Source: Eublepharis macularius (taxonomy: Eukaryota; Chordata; Lepidosauria; Squamata; Eublepharidae). Taken from it: 64,000 nt of DNA. This document shows positions 33,672 to 46,010 of this stretch, piece after piece. Location of the stretch: positions 143,849,464 through 143,913,463 of the forward strand of contig NC_072796.1 in NCBI RefSeq assembly GCF_028583425.1, in the 5' to 3' direction. The notes beneath the pieces were generated by a model. The model made no database searches, was not told the origin of the DNA, and saw nothing but the letters and a program-made list of their open reading frames with translations. The translations under genes and the position numbers were made by a program. How positions within the stretch are numbered: position 1 is the first letter of the stretch; each line of letters starts with the position of its first letter.

Positions 33672-34009
33672 CTGCAAGGAGCAGAGATAGGCTCCACTTA
33701 TGTTTGTCCTAGGCAGGACCAAAAGTGTCTTTCATTTCCCCCTCCCACAGCTGTCTTCAATATAACAGCCAAGTTAATCCAGTGAGAGGCAGCAGCCTTT
33801 AAGTTTGTGCTTGTGGGCCATTTGCTGTACCACAACAGCCATCTGGATTTGCTGATTCTCTTTTAATGTATATACTCAGTCTTTTCCCAGCAAATTCAAA
33901 TCATTAAAGCAAATGAAGTGCTCAGATTCATAAAAATAACAATCTTACTATATCAAAGGGTAAGCGAGTTCTAGACAACCTACCCTGGTGCGCCACCATA
34001 GGGAACTGC
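33672..34009. other. Upstream flank of copy 2 exon 3
   Basis: Intronic or 5' flanking sequence with no exon seen. The tail cagcaaattcaaatcattaa at about 33889 is also present at about 3290 in copy 1, at the same place relative to exon 3, so this flank is part of the paralogous duplication. Confidence 0.5.
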
Positions 34010-35500
34010 TGCGACAGGAAACCCAGGCCAGGATCAGGAGTGGAGCAGGTGACAATGCTCGCCCCTCACCTTCAACCAGCTTGGATCAGGAAGGAAGCAG
34101 GAGGGAATCTCCCCCCCCCCCCGCTGCCTTCACCCAGCCGGGATTAGGAGCACAGCAGGTGGCAATACCCACCTGCACCTTCACCTGGCCAGGATCAGAC
34201 ATGGAGCAGGTGGCAATGCCCACCTGTCAGCTTCACCCAGCCAGGATCAGGAGCAGAGCAGGTGGCAATTCCCACTCCCCCATCTTCATCCATCCAGGAT
34301 CAGGCATGCAGCTGTAGGCAATGCCTGCTCCCCCCTTTACCCAGGCAGGATCAGGAGTGGAGCAGGTGGCAATGCCCCCTTCTTCCTTCCCCTAGCTGAG
34401 ATTATGCGTGAAGTACGTGGCAATACCTGCCCCTGCCTTCACCCTACCGGGATCAGGAGCAGAGGAGGATGCAATGCCAACCCCCGCCTTCAGCCAGGTG
34501 GGTTCAGGAGCGGAGCAGGTGGCAATGCCCAACCCCCGCCTTCACCTGGTCGGGATCAAGAGCAGTGCCCGCCCCCTGCCTTCACCCAGCAGGGATCAGG
34601 AGTGGAGCAGGAGGCAATGCTAACTGCTCCTTCACCCAGCAGGGATCAGGAGCAGAGCAGGTGGCAATGCCCACCCCTGCCTTCACCTGGCTGGGATCAA
34701 GAGCAGAACAGGAGGCACTGCTTGCCTCCTGTCTTCACCTGGCAGGGATCAGGAGAAGGTTGCAACACTCCCTCCCTCACCTGGCCGGGATCAGGAGCGG
34801 AGCAGGTGGCAATGCCTGTTCTCCCCTTCACCCAGCCGGGATCAGGAGAGGAGCAGGTGGCAATGCCCACTCCCCCTTCACACATCCAGGATCAAGAGTG
34901 TAGCAAGTGGCAATGCTCACCCCCCCTTCAACACGCCGGGATAAGGATTGGAGCATGTGGCAATGCCTGCTCCCCCCTTCACCTGGCCAAGATCAGGAGC
35001 AAAGCAGGTAGCAATGCCTGCTTCCCCTTTCACTCAGCTGGGATCAGGACTGGAGCAGGTGGCAATGCCTCCCCCCCCCTCCCTTCACACAGCAGGGATC
35101 AGGATTGGAGTAGGTTCCAATGCCCTCCCCCTGCCTTCACCCAGCTGAGGTCAGGAGGGGAGTAGATGGCAATGCCTGTCCCCATTCTTCACCCAGCTGA
35201 GATCAGGTGCCAATGCCAGCCCCCTGCCTTCACCTGGCCAAGATCAGGAGCAAAGCAGGTTGCAATGCCCACCCCCTGCCTTCACCTGGCCAAGATCAGG
35301 AGTAGAACAGGTGGCAATGTCCACCCGCCGCCTTCAGCTGGCTGGGATTAGGAACAGAGCAGGTGGCAATGCCCACCCCCCTTCACCCAGCTGGGATCAG
35401 GAGCAGAGCAGGTGGCAATTTCCACTCCCTGCCTTCCACTGACCCTGCCAGGGTCAGTCATGAAAGAGAAGGCAATGCCCACCTGTCCGCCCTCTGCTTT
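34010..35500. repeat. Minisatellite, about 52-bp period
   Basis: About 28 imperfect units of the form gggatcaggagcagagcagg, tggcaatgcc, then a C-rich stretch and cttcacc. Spacing of successive gcaatgcc words is 49-53 bp. The period is not a multiple of three. Open frames across it are chance. Confidence 0.9.
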
Positions 35501-36069
35501 CTAGAGCCTGTTGTATCTTTTCCCATAACGGGCTTTGTTGCTAGTGACCAATAAAACAACATTTTGGCTAGAAGGAGCCCAGCCAGCTGAGTGTTCCTCA
35601 CTCAGCCAGGCCTCTGCCTCTTGCCCCCCATTCTCATCAGCAGGTTTCTCTGAGATGGACTTTGCAGCCGGGTTTCTGTTGCTGGCTCACCCCAGTGTGA
35701 TTGGCTTGTGGTGAGGGAGGAGGAATTCTTCCTGGCACTCAACTAGCCCCTTGCCCCACTTGCGAGTTCATAATGTCTCTCACAGAGGTCTCCAGATCAT
35801 TGTAGAGTGGCTTGGAATGGTTTGCTTGAGACATGCTCTGTCTATCCACCAGCCTGAAGGTGACAGTGGTTTACATGCATCTGGACTAGGAAAGGGTTGG
35901 ACTTCCAAAGGGAAGGCAGCCAGTCCTGCACACTTCCCATTTAACTGATGTGTCGATTTCTTAAGCACAAATCAACCCTAGCCCAAAAGGCCAAATTTTT
36001 CGAGGGAGCCTGTTAAGCCCCCAGGCTCAGGGCTTGCTTTTCTACGGAAGAAAGAGCCAGCATGACGGC
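35501..36069. other. No gene recognised
   Basis: Unrecognised sequence between the minisatellite and the gypsy element. The flanking CCAGG of the latter is at 36070-36074. Confidence 0.4.
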
Positions 36070-36074
36070 CCAGG

Positions 36075-36620
36075 TGTCAGGCTATGGCAGACAAATCCCT
36101 GTACCATTGTAGCAAGAAATCCAGGCTCTTGGGTAAATAGATTTATTCAGAAATCAGATCATTTCCACAGATATGTCCATAGAATTATTTAGAAGTAAGG
36201 TAAGCATCTAAACAGTAAGAACAAGTTGACAGAAATGGTAACCTGTGGGGAAATCCTTCCTCTTAACACACACGTTTGCTCCTTCCCCCTCCCAACAGTA
36301 AAACAGGACTTTTGGCGCAAACTCGTCCTGAGACCGTCTCACATATTTGTACTATCAAGTCAAGACACTGAGAAAGCAGGAGATCAAAGTTGAGACATAG
36401 CAGTGCATGGGAGTGAGCAGTATACAAGGTCAGAAGCACTCAGAGTTTCTACAGTCCGTTAGATAAGGCACCTGCAGCTTCAACAAGCCTGTGAAAGAAA
36501 CAATTACGGCACTGGCAATATGACATCAAGTTACAGCATGAAACATTGGTTCAGAAACAACAGGTCAGCAAACAACAGGTCAGCATTAAGTAGTGTCATG
36601 GATGGGGCCCAGACATGACA
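36075..36620 (-). repeat. 3' LTR of the gypsy element
   Basis: 546 bp with TGTCA...TGACA ends. My hand comparison with the other LTR gives roughly 46 differences (about 92% identity), mostly transitions. Confidence 0.9.
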
Positions 36621-36649
36621 TTCTGCCTCCCCAAATATGGCCCCCCTCC

Positions 36650-39600
36650 TTAGGGGCCAGGTTTGTCAGGATAACATTCGTGGAAGTTTGAAACAAGTCT
36701 AGGTGCATTCATATGGGATTGTTCTACCCATTCTTTGTAAAATTCATCAAAGTCTTTCCACCTGACTAGGTAGAAATGTTTGTTGTGCTTTATTTTAGAA
36801 CCCAGGACCAGGATTTCTTCATCTTCATAATGAATTTGTCTATCTATTAGCATTGGGTGTGGGGGGCCCCGTTCTGGATGCCATTGGTCAGGTGGGGGAG
36901 CCTTTTTCTGCAGGCTGAAGTGGAATACTGGGTGGATTCGGTTCAAATTCTCGGGGAGCTCAATTTCTACAGTTACTTCGTTAATTAATTTCTTTATAGG
37001 AAAAGGTCCTAGATATATCTCCACCTTAATTTTTTGCTAGGTTGCTCCCCTTTAATATTTTTGGTGGAAATATACACCAAGTCTCCTGGTTGTGTTTTCC
37101 GTTGTTCAGAATGTTTCTTGTCAGCAAATTTCTTATAGTCCTCCTTAGCTTTTTCCAAAGTTTTTTGTATGATTTCCTGCTGGGAAATAAAATTAGTCTA
37201 CCATTTGTTTAGATCTCCTGGTTGTTGGGACCCAGGGGTTGTAGCAAAAGGCAAGGCGTTTCCTACATATCCATGTACTATTTTAAAAGGAGTAGCTCCT
37301 ATATAGCTGTGTATTGAGTTGTTATATGCATATTCAGCAAAATCAAGAAAATCAATCCAATCATCTTGTTGATAGTTAATATAGCATCTTAAAAACTGTT
37401 CCAGCACTTGATTTGTGCGTTCCGATTGCCCATCGCTCTTGGGATGATAGGCGGAGCTAATTCCTTGTTCAATCCCAGCAAGTCTGAGAAGCTCCCACCA
37501 GAAGTTGGCAACGAACTGTGGGCCCCTGTCAGAGATTACCTTATTAGGAAAGGAGTGTAGTTTGACCACGTGTTTGATGAACAGGCTAGCTAGTTTCTTG
37601 GCTGTAGGGATTGTAGTACATGGAATAAAATGAGCCTGTTTTGAAAACAAATCCACTACTACTAAAATGAATGTATATCCTTTCGAGAGGGGAAGATCTG
37701 TGATAAAGTCCATTGAAATCACAGCCCATGGTCTAGGAGGGGTTTCTAAGGGTTGCAATAGTCCAGGGGTTTTTCCCCTCCTAGATTTACCCATTATACA
37801 TACTGGGCATGAGGATACATATTGAGAAACATCTTTTCTCATTGCTGGCTACCAAAACTGTCTTTGTACTAAGTGTAGGGTTTTAAGATACCCGAAATGT
37901 CCAGCTGTTTTGGCATCATGATGTTGTAAAATTTCTTTTCTTAAACTGGCTGGAATGTATAGTTTGCCCATTCTGTACTAGTAGCCATCTCCCTCCTGTT
38001 TCAGTTCAGCTTTGGGTACATTTTCCCCCTCTCTGTTTCAGCATTCATTCTCTCTCCCCATTCTGAGAGATCAGGTTTCGTGCTGCTTTGTGTTTTCGCA
38101 GCTTGGCTGCGTGTCATCGTCACCACTCCTCCCAGTTGAGCTGGTGAGAAAACTGTATAAATTATCTCCTCCTTCCGGCTGTCATGCTGTGGCATGTGAG
38201 AAAATGTGTCCACTAGGAAATTTGATCAGCCAAGGAGGTACTTCAACACGAAGTTGAATTTGGAAAAGAATTCTGCCCACCTTAATTGTTTGGCATTCAG
38301 TCTACGGGGTGTGCGTAATGCTTCTAAGTTTTTGTGATCAGTCCATACTTTAAAAGGTATTTTAGCCCCTTCTAACCAGTGTTGCCAGGTGGTAAGTGCA
38401 AATTTCACCGCAAAAGCTTCTTTCTCCCATATGCTCCAATTGCATTCAGTTTCAGAGATTTTTTTGGAAATATCTGTGCAAGGATACAATTTCTCTTTAT
38501 TCAGTTGAAGGAGGACCCCCCCCCCATGGCGTTGTCACTAGCATCAATCTGGACCACACATTTCTGGTTCTCGTCTGGGTGTTGTAGAACCGGTTCTGAA
38601 ATAAACAGTTTTTTCAGTTTTCAAAAGCTTCCTGGCATTCTCCAGTCCAATTCAATCTAGCACTAGGTTTTCCCCCTTGCATTCCCCTCCCCTTGGTTTT
38701 TAGCAAGTCTGTTAGGGGGAGAGCAATTTGAGCGAAGTTCTTTATGAAAGGTCGGTAAAAGTTAGTGAACCCTCGAAATGATTGCAATTGCCTTGTTTTG
38801 GGGGGTTCCCACTACGGCTTGGACTTTTACCGGGTCCATTTTAAGTCCTTGATGTGAGACCTGGTACCCCAAAAAATCCAGTTTTTCCTTGTGGAACTCG
38901 CATTTAGACAGTTTCACTGATAGTTTATACTTTTTTAAAGCGGTCAACACCTTTCTGACCAATTCCACATGGGATTCTTTATCAGGAGAATAAATCAACA
39001 CATCATCTAGGTAAACAAACACACCTTTGTACAGGTACTCATGCAGCACTTCATTGATTAAATTCATAAACACACCCGGCACCTTCTGTAGGCCGAAAAG
39101 CATCACAAGATATTCTAATTGCCCCAGGGGGGTATTGAAGGCAGTTTTCCATTCATCCCCCTCCCTTATTCTGATCCGATAATAAGCATCTTTTAGATCC
39201 AGCTTTGAAAAAATTTCCCTTGCACCACCACACTGAGCAAGTCTCTGATCAAAAGGGGCGGGGGGTAAGCATTTGACATGGACGCAACATTTATTCCACG
39301 ATAATCGGTACACAGTCTCAGCCCCCCATCTTTCTTTTTGCAGAATAATACAGGCACTGCATGGGTAGAGCTGGCAGGGCGAATGAATCCTCGCTCCAGG
39401 TTTTTATCAATGAACTCTCTCAGTTCCTTTCTCTCTGCTGGGCTCAGAGAGTACAATTTTCCTTGAGGCAATTTTTCTCCTGGAATTAGTTCAATAGCAC
39501 AATCCGTGCCTCTATGAGGAGGAAGTTCATTAGCTTCTTTTTCTTCAAACACTTGTTTTAAATCATGATATTCGGGGGGGGGGATGGCTTTTTCCTCCTC

Positions 39601-40104
39601 AGCGGTTAATAACACAGTTTCTAACGGGGAGGGTGCCTCCCGTCCCCACACTTTAGTCCATGCATGTTTTGCACAATGATCTCCTTTGAAAATCACCATT
39701 CCAGTGGACCATTTGATGTACGGGTCATGGTCCCACAGCCACCAACTTCCCAGTACCAAGGGGTATTTGGCCACATCACTGACTACATACGTTCTATTCT
39801 CCCAATGATTCCCCATGCCCATTGGGGTACGCTCAGTTCTGTCGGGTGCAGGAGTCATACTAGGCGCATCCATTTGCTCAAATACTATAAGATCTTTGAG
39901 TTTTATTACTTCTAGTCCTAGTCCTGTGACCAGGGCTGGCGATATTAAGTCCTGGGAACATCCGGAATCTATTAATGCTTGCACCTGCACATGGGTTCCC
40001 TTTTTTGGATTCAGAAACATCATGGGCATAAACAGTATGGCCCCTCTTTCTCTCACCTCCGGTGGTTTGGGCTCTTTGGGGACCTGCTGGGGGGACCTTT
40101 TCAC
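36650..40104 (-). pseudogene. gypsy pol (protease, RT, RNase H, integrase, chromodomain), broken
   Basis: From the high-coordinate end: aspartic protease (LIDSGCSQDLISPALV, about 39960), RT entry (HRGTDCAIELIPGEKLPQGK, about 39510) and RT palm YLDDVLIYSPDKESH (about 39000), RNase H (EKEAFAVKFALTTWQHWLEG and TDHKNLEALR, about 38310-38430), integrase (CPVCIMGKSRRGKTPG; core MDFITDLP; VISDRGPQFVANFWW with AYHPKSDGQSERTNQ, 37842-37198) and a chromodomain-like end (FYLVRWKDFDEFYKEWVEQS, about 36720). Frameshifts separate the blocks. Confidence 0.88.
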
Positions 40105-40318
40105 GGCAGGTCTGTCTCATTTCCCAACAGTAGGGTAAAATTCTCCTCTGCTTCTATTTGTATCGGTTCCTCGGTGTTTCCGGGACTCTTATTGGCATCC
40201 AAGCCAGTCCCTGGCCTCCCACACTTTGGAGGCAATCTCTGACTCAGTGGTTTAGGGGGGGGGCTGCGGGTTTCAGTGCGTCTTGGCCTCTTTCTCCTGC
40301 GCCAGCCTTACGGGGCAT

Positions 40319-43081
40319 TGTGCTGCAAAATGTCCAACACCCCCACATTTTAAACATAGTCCTTGTCTCCATCGTAATTCTCTCCCAGTTCATAGAATCA
40401 TAGAATCACAGAATCACAGAGTTGGAAGGGGCCATACAGACCATCTAGTCCAACCCCCTGCCCAGTGCAGGATCAGCCTAAAGCATCTCTGGCAAGTATT
40501 CATCCAGCCTCTTCTTGAAAACTGCCAGTGAGGGGGAGCTCACCCCCTCCCTAGGCAGCTGATTCCAGTTCCTGGGATGGGGGGCCTTGGCCTTAGAGGG
40601 GTGCGTCCCCTGTCTGCAGTGGTTGGCCTCCTCGGCCCTGCATGTTGTTGTATTCGTATGAGTTTCACCACTTGGCTTCTGTTTTCAACCTCACATCCTA
40701 ATTGGATCCACCCTAACAGAGTCCGTGGGTCGTCCTGCATTAATGCTCTATCTAGCAGGTCAGCATTCAATCCGTTTCTGAAAAGTTCAATTTTAACTCC
40801 TTCATGATAACCCTGAACTTTGGTGGCTAATTGCCTGAATTCGGCAGCATATTCTCTTACAGCTCTGGACCCCTGTCTTATGGTTCCTTCACCCTTCTAG
40901 TGGGTCTTCAAATTGGGCTCTTAGCGCATACACAAAAGCATTTAAATCATACAGCTTGGGTGCTCCCATGTCATGCAAAGTTACCTACCATTCGGCTGCC
41001 GGGCCCCCTAGTTGAGATCCTAAATGGCTTACCTGACTGTGCTCTGTAGGAAACAAATGTCCCCAATCTTGGAAAAATTCCATGGCTTGTACTATAAAAA
41101 ATCTCAAGTCTCCGGGTTTTCCCTCAAAATCGGCTTCCAATTTGAACCATTCTTGCAGCAGTACTGCTCCGGGAGCTCCTACTCCCTGACACCCTGTCGG
41201 CTGCCGGATTAGGGCTGGTCTGGGGGGTGGCTGTGCCATGAAGGGTATTTGATATGCTCCATTTGCTCCATACACCATAGGAGTGGCTTGAGGCACCACT
41301 CTGTACTGTGGTTGAAAGGTTTCCGCTTGAACCCCCGATACTCTTCAAGGGGAGTATACTGTGGGACCTCCCAGTTTCAGATTGCCCATTTGTACTCCTG
41401 TCCTTATAGGGACGACGATATGGGTCCCCTGTGGTTGACCGGTTTGGGGCATTCTTATCCCTATGGCGGCAACTGATGCCCCTGTGCTTGTTGTAGCAGG
41501 TGGGACCTTCATTGGCTGTGTCCCCCCTTGCTGTCGCCCTACTCCCGCTTGGGGTGGTAAAATGGGAATTGTCATTACTGTTGGGGGAGCTTGAACTTGT
41601 AGGTCCCTTGACACTCTCATCCCCGTTGTGACAATTGGTGCCCCTGAGCCGCTCATGACTGGAGGAATGATCAAAGGCTGTGCTCCCCCAGATGGATCCA
41701 TTCCCACTCCCCGGAAGGGTAAGTTAGAGGCAGTCACTATGGTGGGAGGCAGAACAGATCTCCCTCTCTCCGTTCCAGTAACTACTGGAAACTGTGTAGT
41801 CGGGGGAGTTACTTGAGTTCCCATAAACTGTTCAGGAGTTACTAACACCGGCCTTCCCCTTTCCGAAGGCGTTGATCCCACCACCTTTATTGGTCCTTGG
41901 CCGATCTGTGGGGCTCTCCCTCGCTCCTTCGGCAGCGGTTTCACAACCGGTCCCATCGGCAGGCTCATCATTTCGTTTGCTAGCTGGGCAGTTTGCCCCT
42001 ACTCCTCTCTCATCGTTGCCACTTGGGTCTCGATTGTCTGGTACCTGTGTTCCACCTCTCTGGGTTGCGGCGTCTGGCTCCCGAATGGGTCTGATGGCCC
42101 AGCCGCATTCCAGTCCAAGGTGTAGGTACCATTGTTACCTATGTAGTCCTGGGAACTCTGCCGTGGCCAGGGGGTAATCCAGGGCCCCCCTGTATTTGTA
42201 AATCCTTGAGTAGTGCTTGTGTTGATATCTCCTCCGCTTTGCCCGGGGGTAATCCAGGGTCCCCCGTTATTTGTAAATCCACTAGGGTTAGGGTACGTTG
42301 GGCATGCACAGTGCCTCTCATCCAACCCCTGGTAAGTCCTGTTAATGCCAACAGGTCATATCTCATCACCTGGAGTTGTTCACTGAGGTAATCCAAACGA
42401 TCCTCTCCTCTTGACTCCGTCCAGTTGTCTGGCTCGGGTGAATCTCGGGCGAGGAACAAGCTCCCTTGGCAAATGCTTTTACGTTGCCTGTGAGCCTTTT
42501 GAGACTTGAGACGGCAAACTCTCCCTTTGCAGTGGGGAGCTCATATAATGTCCCAGTTCATCATCCCACCATGGCTCTACTCCACTCGTGGCTATATCTG
42601 CTACTTCCCTTTCGAACGTGTTTTGGGATGTTCTGAACAAAGAGTCCCCCACGGGCTCTATCCCCGGCTCATCCTCTGGAATGGAGGTCAGCTGCGGTTC
42701 CAGTGAGACGTTCGACACTCCGGTCTCATCTGGTCAGCGTCCAAACAGCGCTCCTCTCTGCCTCACTTTCTCTTCCCGGGGTCAGGGTGCCCATTGTCTG
42801 GGGGTTGGTAAAGTTCTCCGCGTAAGATGAGTAATCCCCATCTTTGGGATTGCTCCCAGTTCTGAATACATTGGGAGGGTCGAGGTGGCTCCAAGCCCCC
42901 TCATCTCCACTGTATTTGAGTCCATCAGGCAGTCCCTCCTCGGTTGAGTCACAGGCACCAGCTCTCTAGAAAGTCCTCCAGGAGTTGCACCTGGTCCCAG
43001 TTGCGAGTCTGGGTTGCATGTTAAATCCTCTGGCTCCACAGTCCCCGGGTCTGGCTCTGATGACATGAAGCGGGTAGCCAT
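40319..43081 (-). pseudogene. gypsy gag, broken
   Basis: It starts MATRFMSSEPDPGTVEPEDL at 43081. A long Pro/Gly/Thr-rich region follows (about 41345-41971). The gag core is near 40985-41299 (FKLEADFEGKPGDLRFFIVQ, AMEFFQDWGHLF). A CCHC knuckle CLKCGGVGHFAAQC lies at about 40360-40319. Several frame breaks and a CR1 insertion just upstream of the knuckle disrupt it. Confidence 0.75.
40392..40564 (-). mobile_element. CR1 3'-end fragment inserted in gypsy gag
   Basis: 173 bp of 5'-truncated CR1 ending in the gattctatga tail, flanked by CCAGTTC at 40385-40391 and 40565-40571. It inserted after the gypsy element. Confidence 0.85.
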
Positions 43082-43144
43082 TCTCCAATGGTTACAGGTA
43101 CAGAAGGATTAAAGAGGATTCCTGTCAAAATATGAGGCTATGGA

Positions 43145-43690
43145 TGACAGGCTGTGGCAGATAGATCCCTGTACCATTGCAGCAAGAAATCCAGGCTCTT
43201 GGTTAAATGGCTTTATTCAGAAATCAGATCATTTCCACAGGTACGTCCATAGGATTACTCAGAAACAAGGTAAGCATCTAAGCAGTAAGAACAGGTTGAC
43301 AGGAACGGTAACATGTCAGAAAACCCTTCCTCTTCATACACACGTTTACTCCTTCCCCCTCCCAACAGTAAAACAGAACTTTTGGTGCGAACTCATGCTG
43401 AGCACATTTCACATATTTATACTATCAAGTTGAGACACTGAGAAAGCAAGAGATCAAAGTTGAGACATAGCAGCGCATGGGAGTGAGCAGTGTACAAGGT
43501 CAGAAGCACTCAGAGTTTCTACAGTCCGTTAGATAAGGCACCTGCAGCTTCAACAAGCCTGTGAAAGAAACAATTACGGCACTGGCAATATGACATCAAG
43601 TTACAGCATGAAACATTGGTTCAGAAACAACAGGTCAGCAAACAACAGGTCAGCATTAAGTAGTGGCATGGACAGGGCACAGACATGGCA
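43145..43690 (-). repeat. 5' LTR of the gypsy element
   Basis: 546 bp, the same length as the other LTR, with TGCCA...TGTCA ends in minus-strand reading. It contains the same tail of cagcattaagtagtg and acatggca at the high-coordinate side. Confidence 0.9.
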
Positions 43691-43729
43691 CCAGGGGGCA
43701 AAGCACAGCAGGCAAGAAGCTGCACCTGG

Positions 43730-44600
43730 GCCTTAGAAAGATCAAGTGGGGAGGGACAACAAGGGCCACCTAGTCCAATCCCCTGCACAATTCAGGAAAT
43801 TCACAGCTATGTCCCCCCCACCCCCACCGCTTTCCTCCCCCAGTGGCTCCTGCTGTATGCCCAGAAGAAGGCAGAAAACCTCCAGGAGCCCCAGCAAATC
43901 CAGCCTGGGGGAAAATTCCTTCCTGACCCCAAAGTGGCGATCGGCATTATCCTCTGCACGTAAGGGGGGCCACAAGAACCGAGCGCCAGCTCTTCCCCCC
44001 GTGCCCTCCCTCTCCCAGTCTGCATACATTCAATTCAAGTCAGTGGATCATCACTGCTGTCAGGTGGCAGTCCAGCCTCTTCTTGAATACCTCCAAGGAA
44101 GGAGGAGAGCCCAGCACCTCCCGAGGAAGCCTCTTCCACTGAGGGACCGCTCTAACTGTCAGGAAGTTCTTCCTCACGCTTAGCCGAAAACTCCTTTGCT
44201 TTAATTTTAACCTGTTTGTGGTGTGACCCTCTGGGGAAACAGAAAACAATTCCACTCCATCCTCTATGTGACAGCCCTTCAAATATTTGAAGATGGCTAT
44301 TGCATCATCTCTCAGTTGTCTCCTCTCCAAAGTAACCATACCCAGCTCCCCCAACCATTCCACATAGGAGTTGGTCCCTAGACCCATAACCATCTTTTTT
44401 TTCTAGCCCTCCTTTGGACCAGTTCCAGCTTGTCAGCCTCCTTAAGCTGTGATGCCCAAAACAGAACACAGTACTCCAAATGAGGTCTAACCAGAGCACT
44501 GTACTCTTCCTTTGGCTTGATCTGGACACTGTACTTCTGTTCATACAGGCATTTGCCTTTTTAGCCACTGCATCCCACAGCTGACTCATGTGCAGTGTAT
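43730..44600 (-). mobile_element. CR1-type LINE 3' portion
   Basis: The minus strand reads LGMVTLERRQLRDDAIAIFK, YLKGCHIEDG, KQRSFRLSVRKNFLTVRAVP and WKRLPREVLGSPPSLEVFKK. This is the CR1 ORF2 C terminus, in a different subfamily from 23390-26325. Confidence 0.75.
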
Positions 44601-44604
44601 GATC

Positions 44605-44631
44605 TATCATCATCATCATCATCATCATCAA
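44605..44631. repeat. Short (ATC)n microsatellite
   Basis: Eight to nine ATC repeats at a junction between CR1 and L2-type fragments. Confidence 0.9.
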
Positions 44632-44634
44632 TTC

Positions 44635-45556
44635 ATAGTCCAACTTTCTCACTGAGATCCAAGGGGGAGTACACAGTGCAAGTGAAAATACAACCAACAG
44701 CAAAGTACAATAATGAACAACAGTAAGGACAGTCATTGAAAGAGATACAACATGGCATGGTAGCAGAAAATATGAAAAGCAAACGTAAAGCCAAGCACAG
44801 AAATGAAATCGTTCTGAAACAAACCATTACTAATTTTCATGGCACGTTTATCATCATGGAAACTCCCTAGAAGGCACATGTCTACACCAGCAGACAGAAC
44901 CCAACCGAGCGGCATATAGTCCCCGTTCCTACCAATGCATGTTTCTGTGCTACTTCTTACGACACAGCTCTATAATCTGGATAGAAAGCCCTCCCAAGTA
45001 ATTCAGTCTTGCATACTTCATAGAAAGCCAGGAAATAAAAGGATAAAACAGAGGAAGAACAATGAATGTATGCACTCCTCAGCACCCTGGAGGAAAAAAG
45101 GATAAAAATATGATAGATGGGTGGGTCAATACAAACTATCCAGTAGGAGCATACTTGCAGCAACAGATAGTACCCAGTAGTAAAGTCTACCGTCCCTGTC
45201 CCAATACATCTCTCTGAACCATTTACGTATAGCGCAGCCCAATTACCTGTGTAAGAATGCCCTCCTGAATAATTCAGTTTTGCATATTTTTGCAGAAAGC
45301 CTGTAGATTAGGAGCTCTCCTGACCTCCTCAGTCAGGCCATGCCGTAAGGTGGGGACCACCACAGAGGAATCACAAGTGTGAGCAGCTCCTGATTTTGCT
45401 CACCTGTAGGGCAGTATCTGCAGAAGGCCCTGCCCAGAAGAGCAAAGCTGCCGTGGTGGAACATGGGAGGAGGCAGTCATACAGATATGAGGGGCCGGAG
45501 CCATGAAGGTCTTTGAATGTGATAGACATGACCTCAAATTCAGCCCAGTAAGACCT
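44635..45556 (-). mobile_element. L2-type LINE 3' end fragment(s)
   Basis: In reverse complement, 45240-45360 reads like 62570-62700 (tggcctgactgaggaggtca; gaattattcaggagggc), the terminal coding block of an L2 relative. The remainder is A-rich 3' UTR-like, with two similar pieces (about 44960 and 45260). Confidence 0.55.
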
Positions 45557-46010
45557 CTAGGTCCTTTTCACATTGCTACTGCCAAGACAAGTCTCCCCCA
45601 TCCTATAAATGTGCCTTTGATTTTTCCTACCTAAATGCAGAACTTTACATTGATCTCTGTTGAAATTCTTTTTCTTAGTTCTAGCCCAGTTTTCCAGCCT
45701 GTCAAGATCACCTTGAATCTTGCATCGGTCTTCTACTGTGTTTGCAACCCCTCCCAATTTAGTATCATCTGCAGCTTTAATGAGCATCCCCTCCATTCCT
45801 TCAGCCACGTCCTTCATAAACAACGAAGGGCCCAGGGCAGAGCCCAGAGGCACTCCGCTTGGCACTCCTCTCCAAGAAGACGAGGAACCATTAAGAAGCA
45901 CGCTTTGGGTGCGATCTGCCGACCAGTTACAGATCCACCAAACAGTCGTCGGATCCAAACCACTTTTTACCAACACCTGCCCCCCCCCCAATGCCAGCTG
46001 CCACAACTGA
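45557..46010 (-). mobile_element. CR1-type LINE, RT fragment
   Basis: The minus strand reads RTQSVLLNGSSSSWRGVPSG, VPLGSALGPSLF, KAADDTKLGGVANTVEDRCK and IQGDLDRLENWA. This is the CR1 RT palm region with a recognisable ADD motif. Confidence 0.8.

Larger units (their letters stand above)
36075..43690 (-). mobile_element. Full-length Ty3/gypsy LTR retrotransposon with chromodomain, decayed
   Basis: 7.6-kb element read on the minus strand: 5' LTR (43690-43145), gag, protease, reverse transcriptase, RNase H, integrase, chromodomain, polypurine tract (ggggaggcagaa at about 36632-36621) and 3' LTR (36620-36075). A 5-bp duplication CCAGG flanks it (36070-36074 and 43691-43695). Gene order (integrase last, chromodomain at the C terminus) places it with chromoviruses. 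It is not an infectious virus relative with env. Coding is broken by many stops, shifts and a CR1 insertion. I did not recognise the tRNA primer-binding site. Confidence 0.92.

Noticed and set aside
34404..35165. 253-codon open frame in the minisatellite
   Set aside because: The period of about 52 bp is not a multiple of three, the composition is low-complexity, and no start or splice context is seen.
29925..35500. CRISPR-like regular repeats
   Set aside because: Units are contiguous with no unique spacers, lie in a vertebrate exon or minisatellite, and have no cas genes nearby.
37198..37842. Integrase open frame as a possible domesticated gene
   Set aside because: It lies in the right order inside an LTR element with flanking broken pol parts. 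There is no sign of separate preservation.
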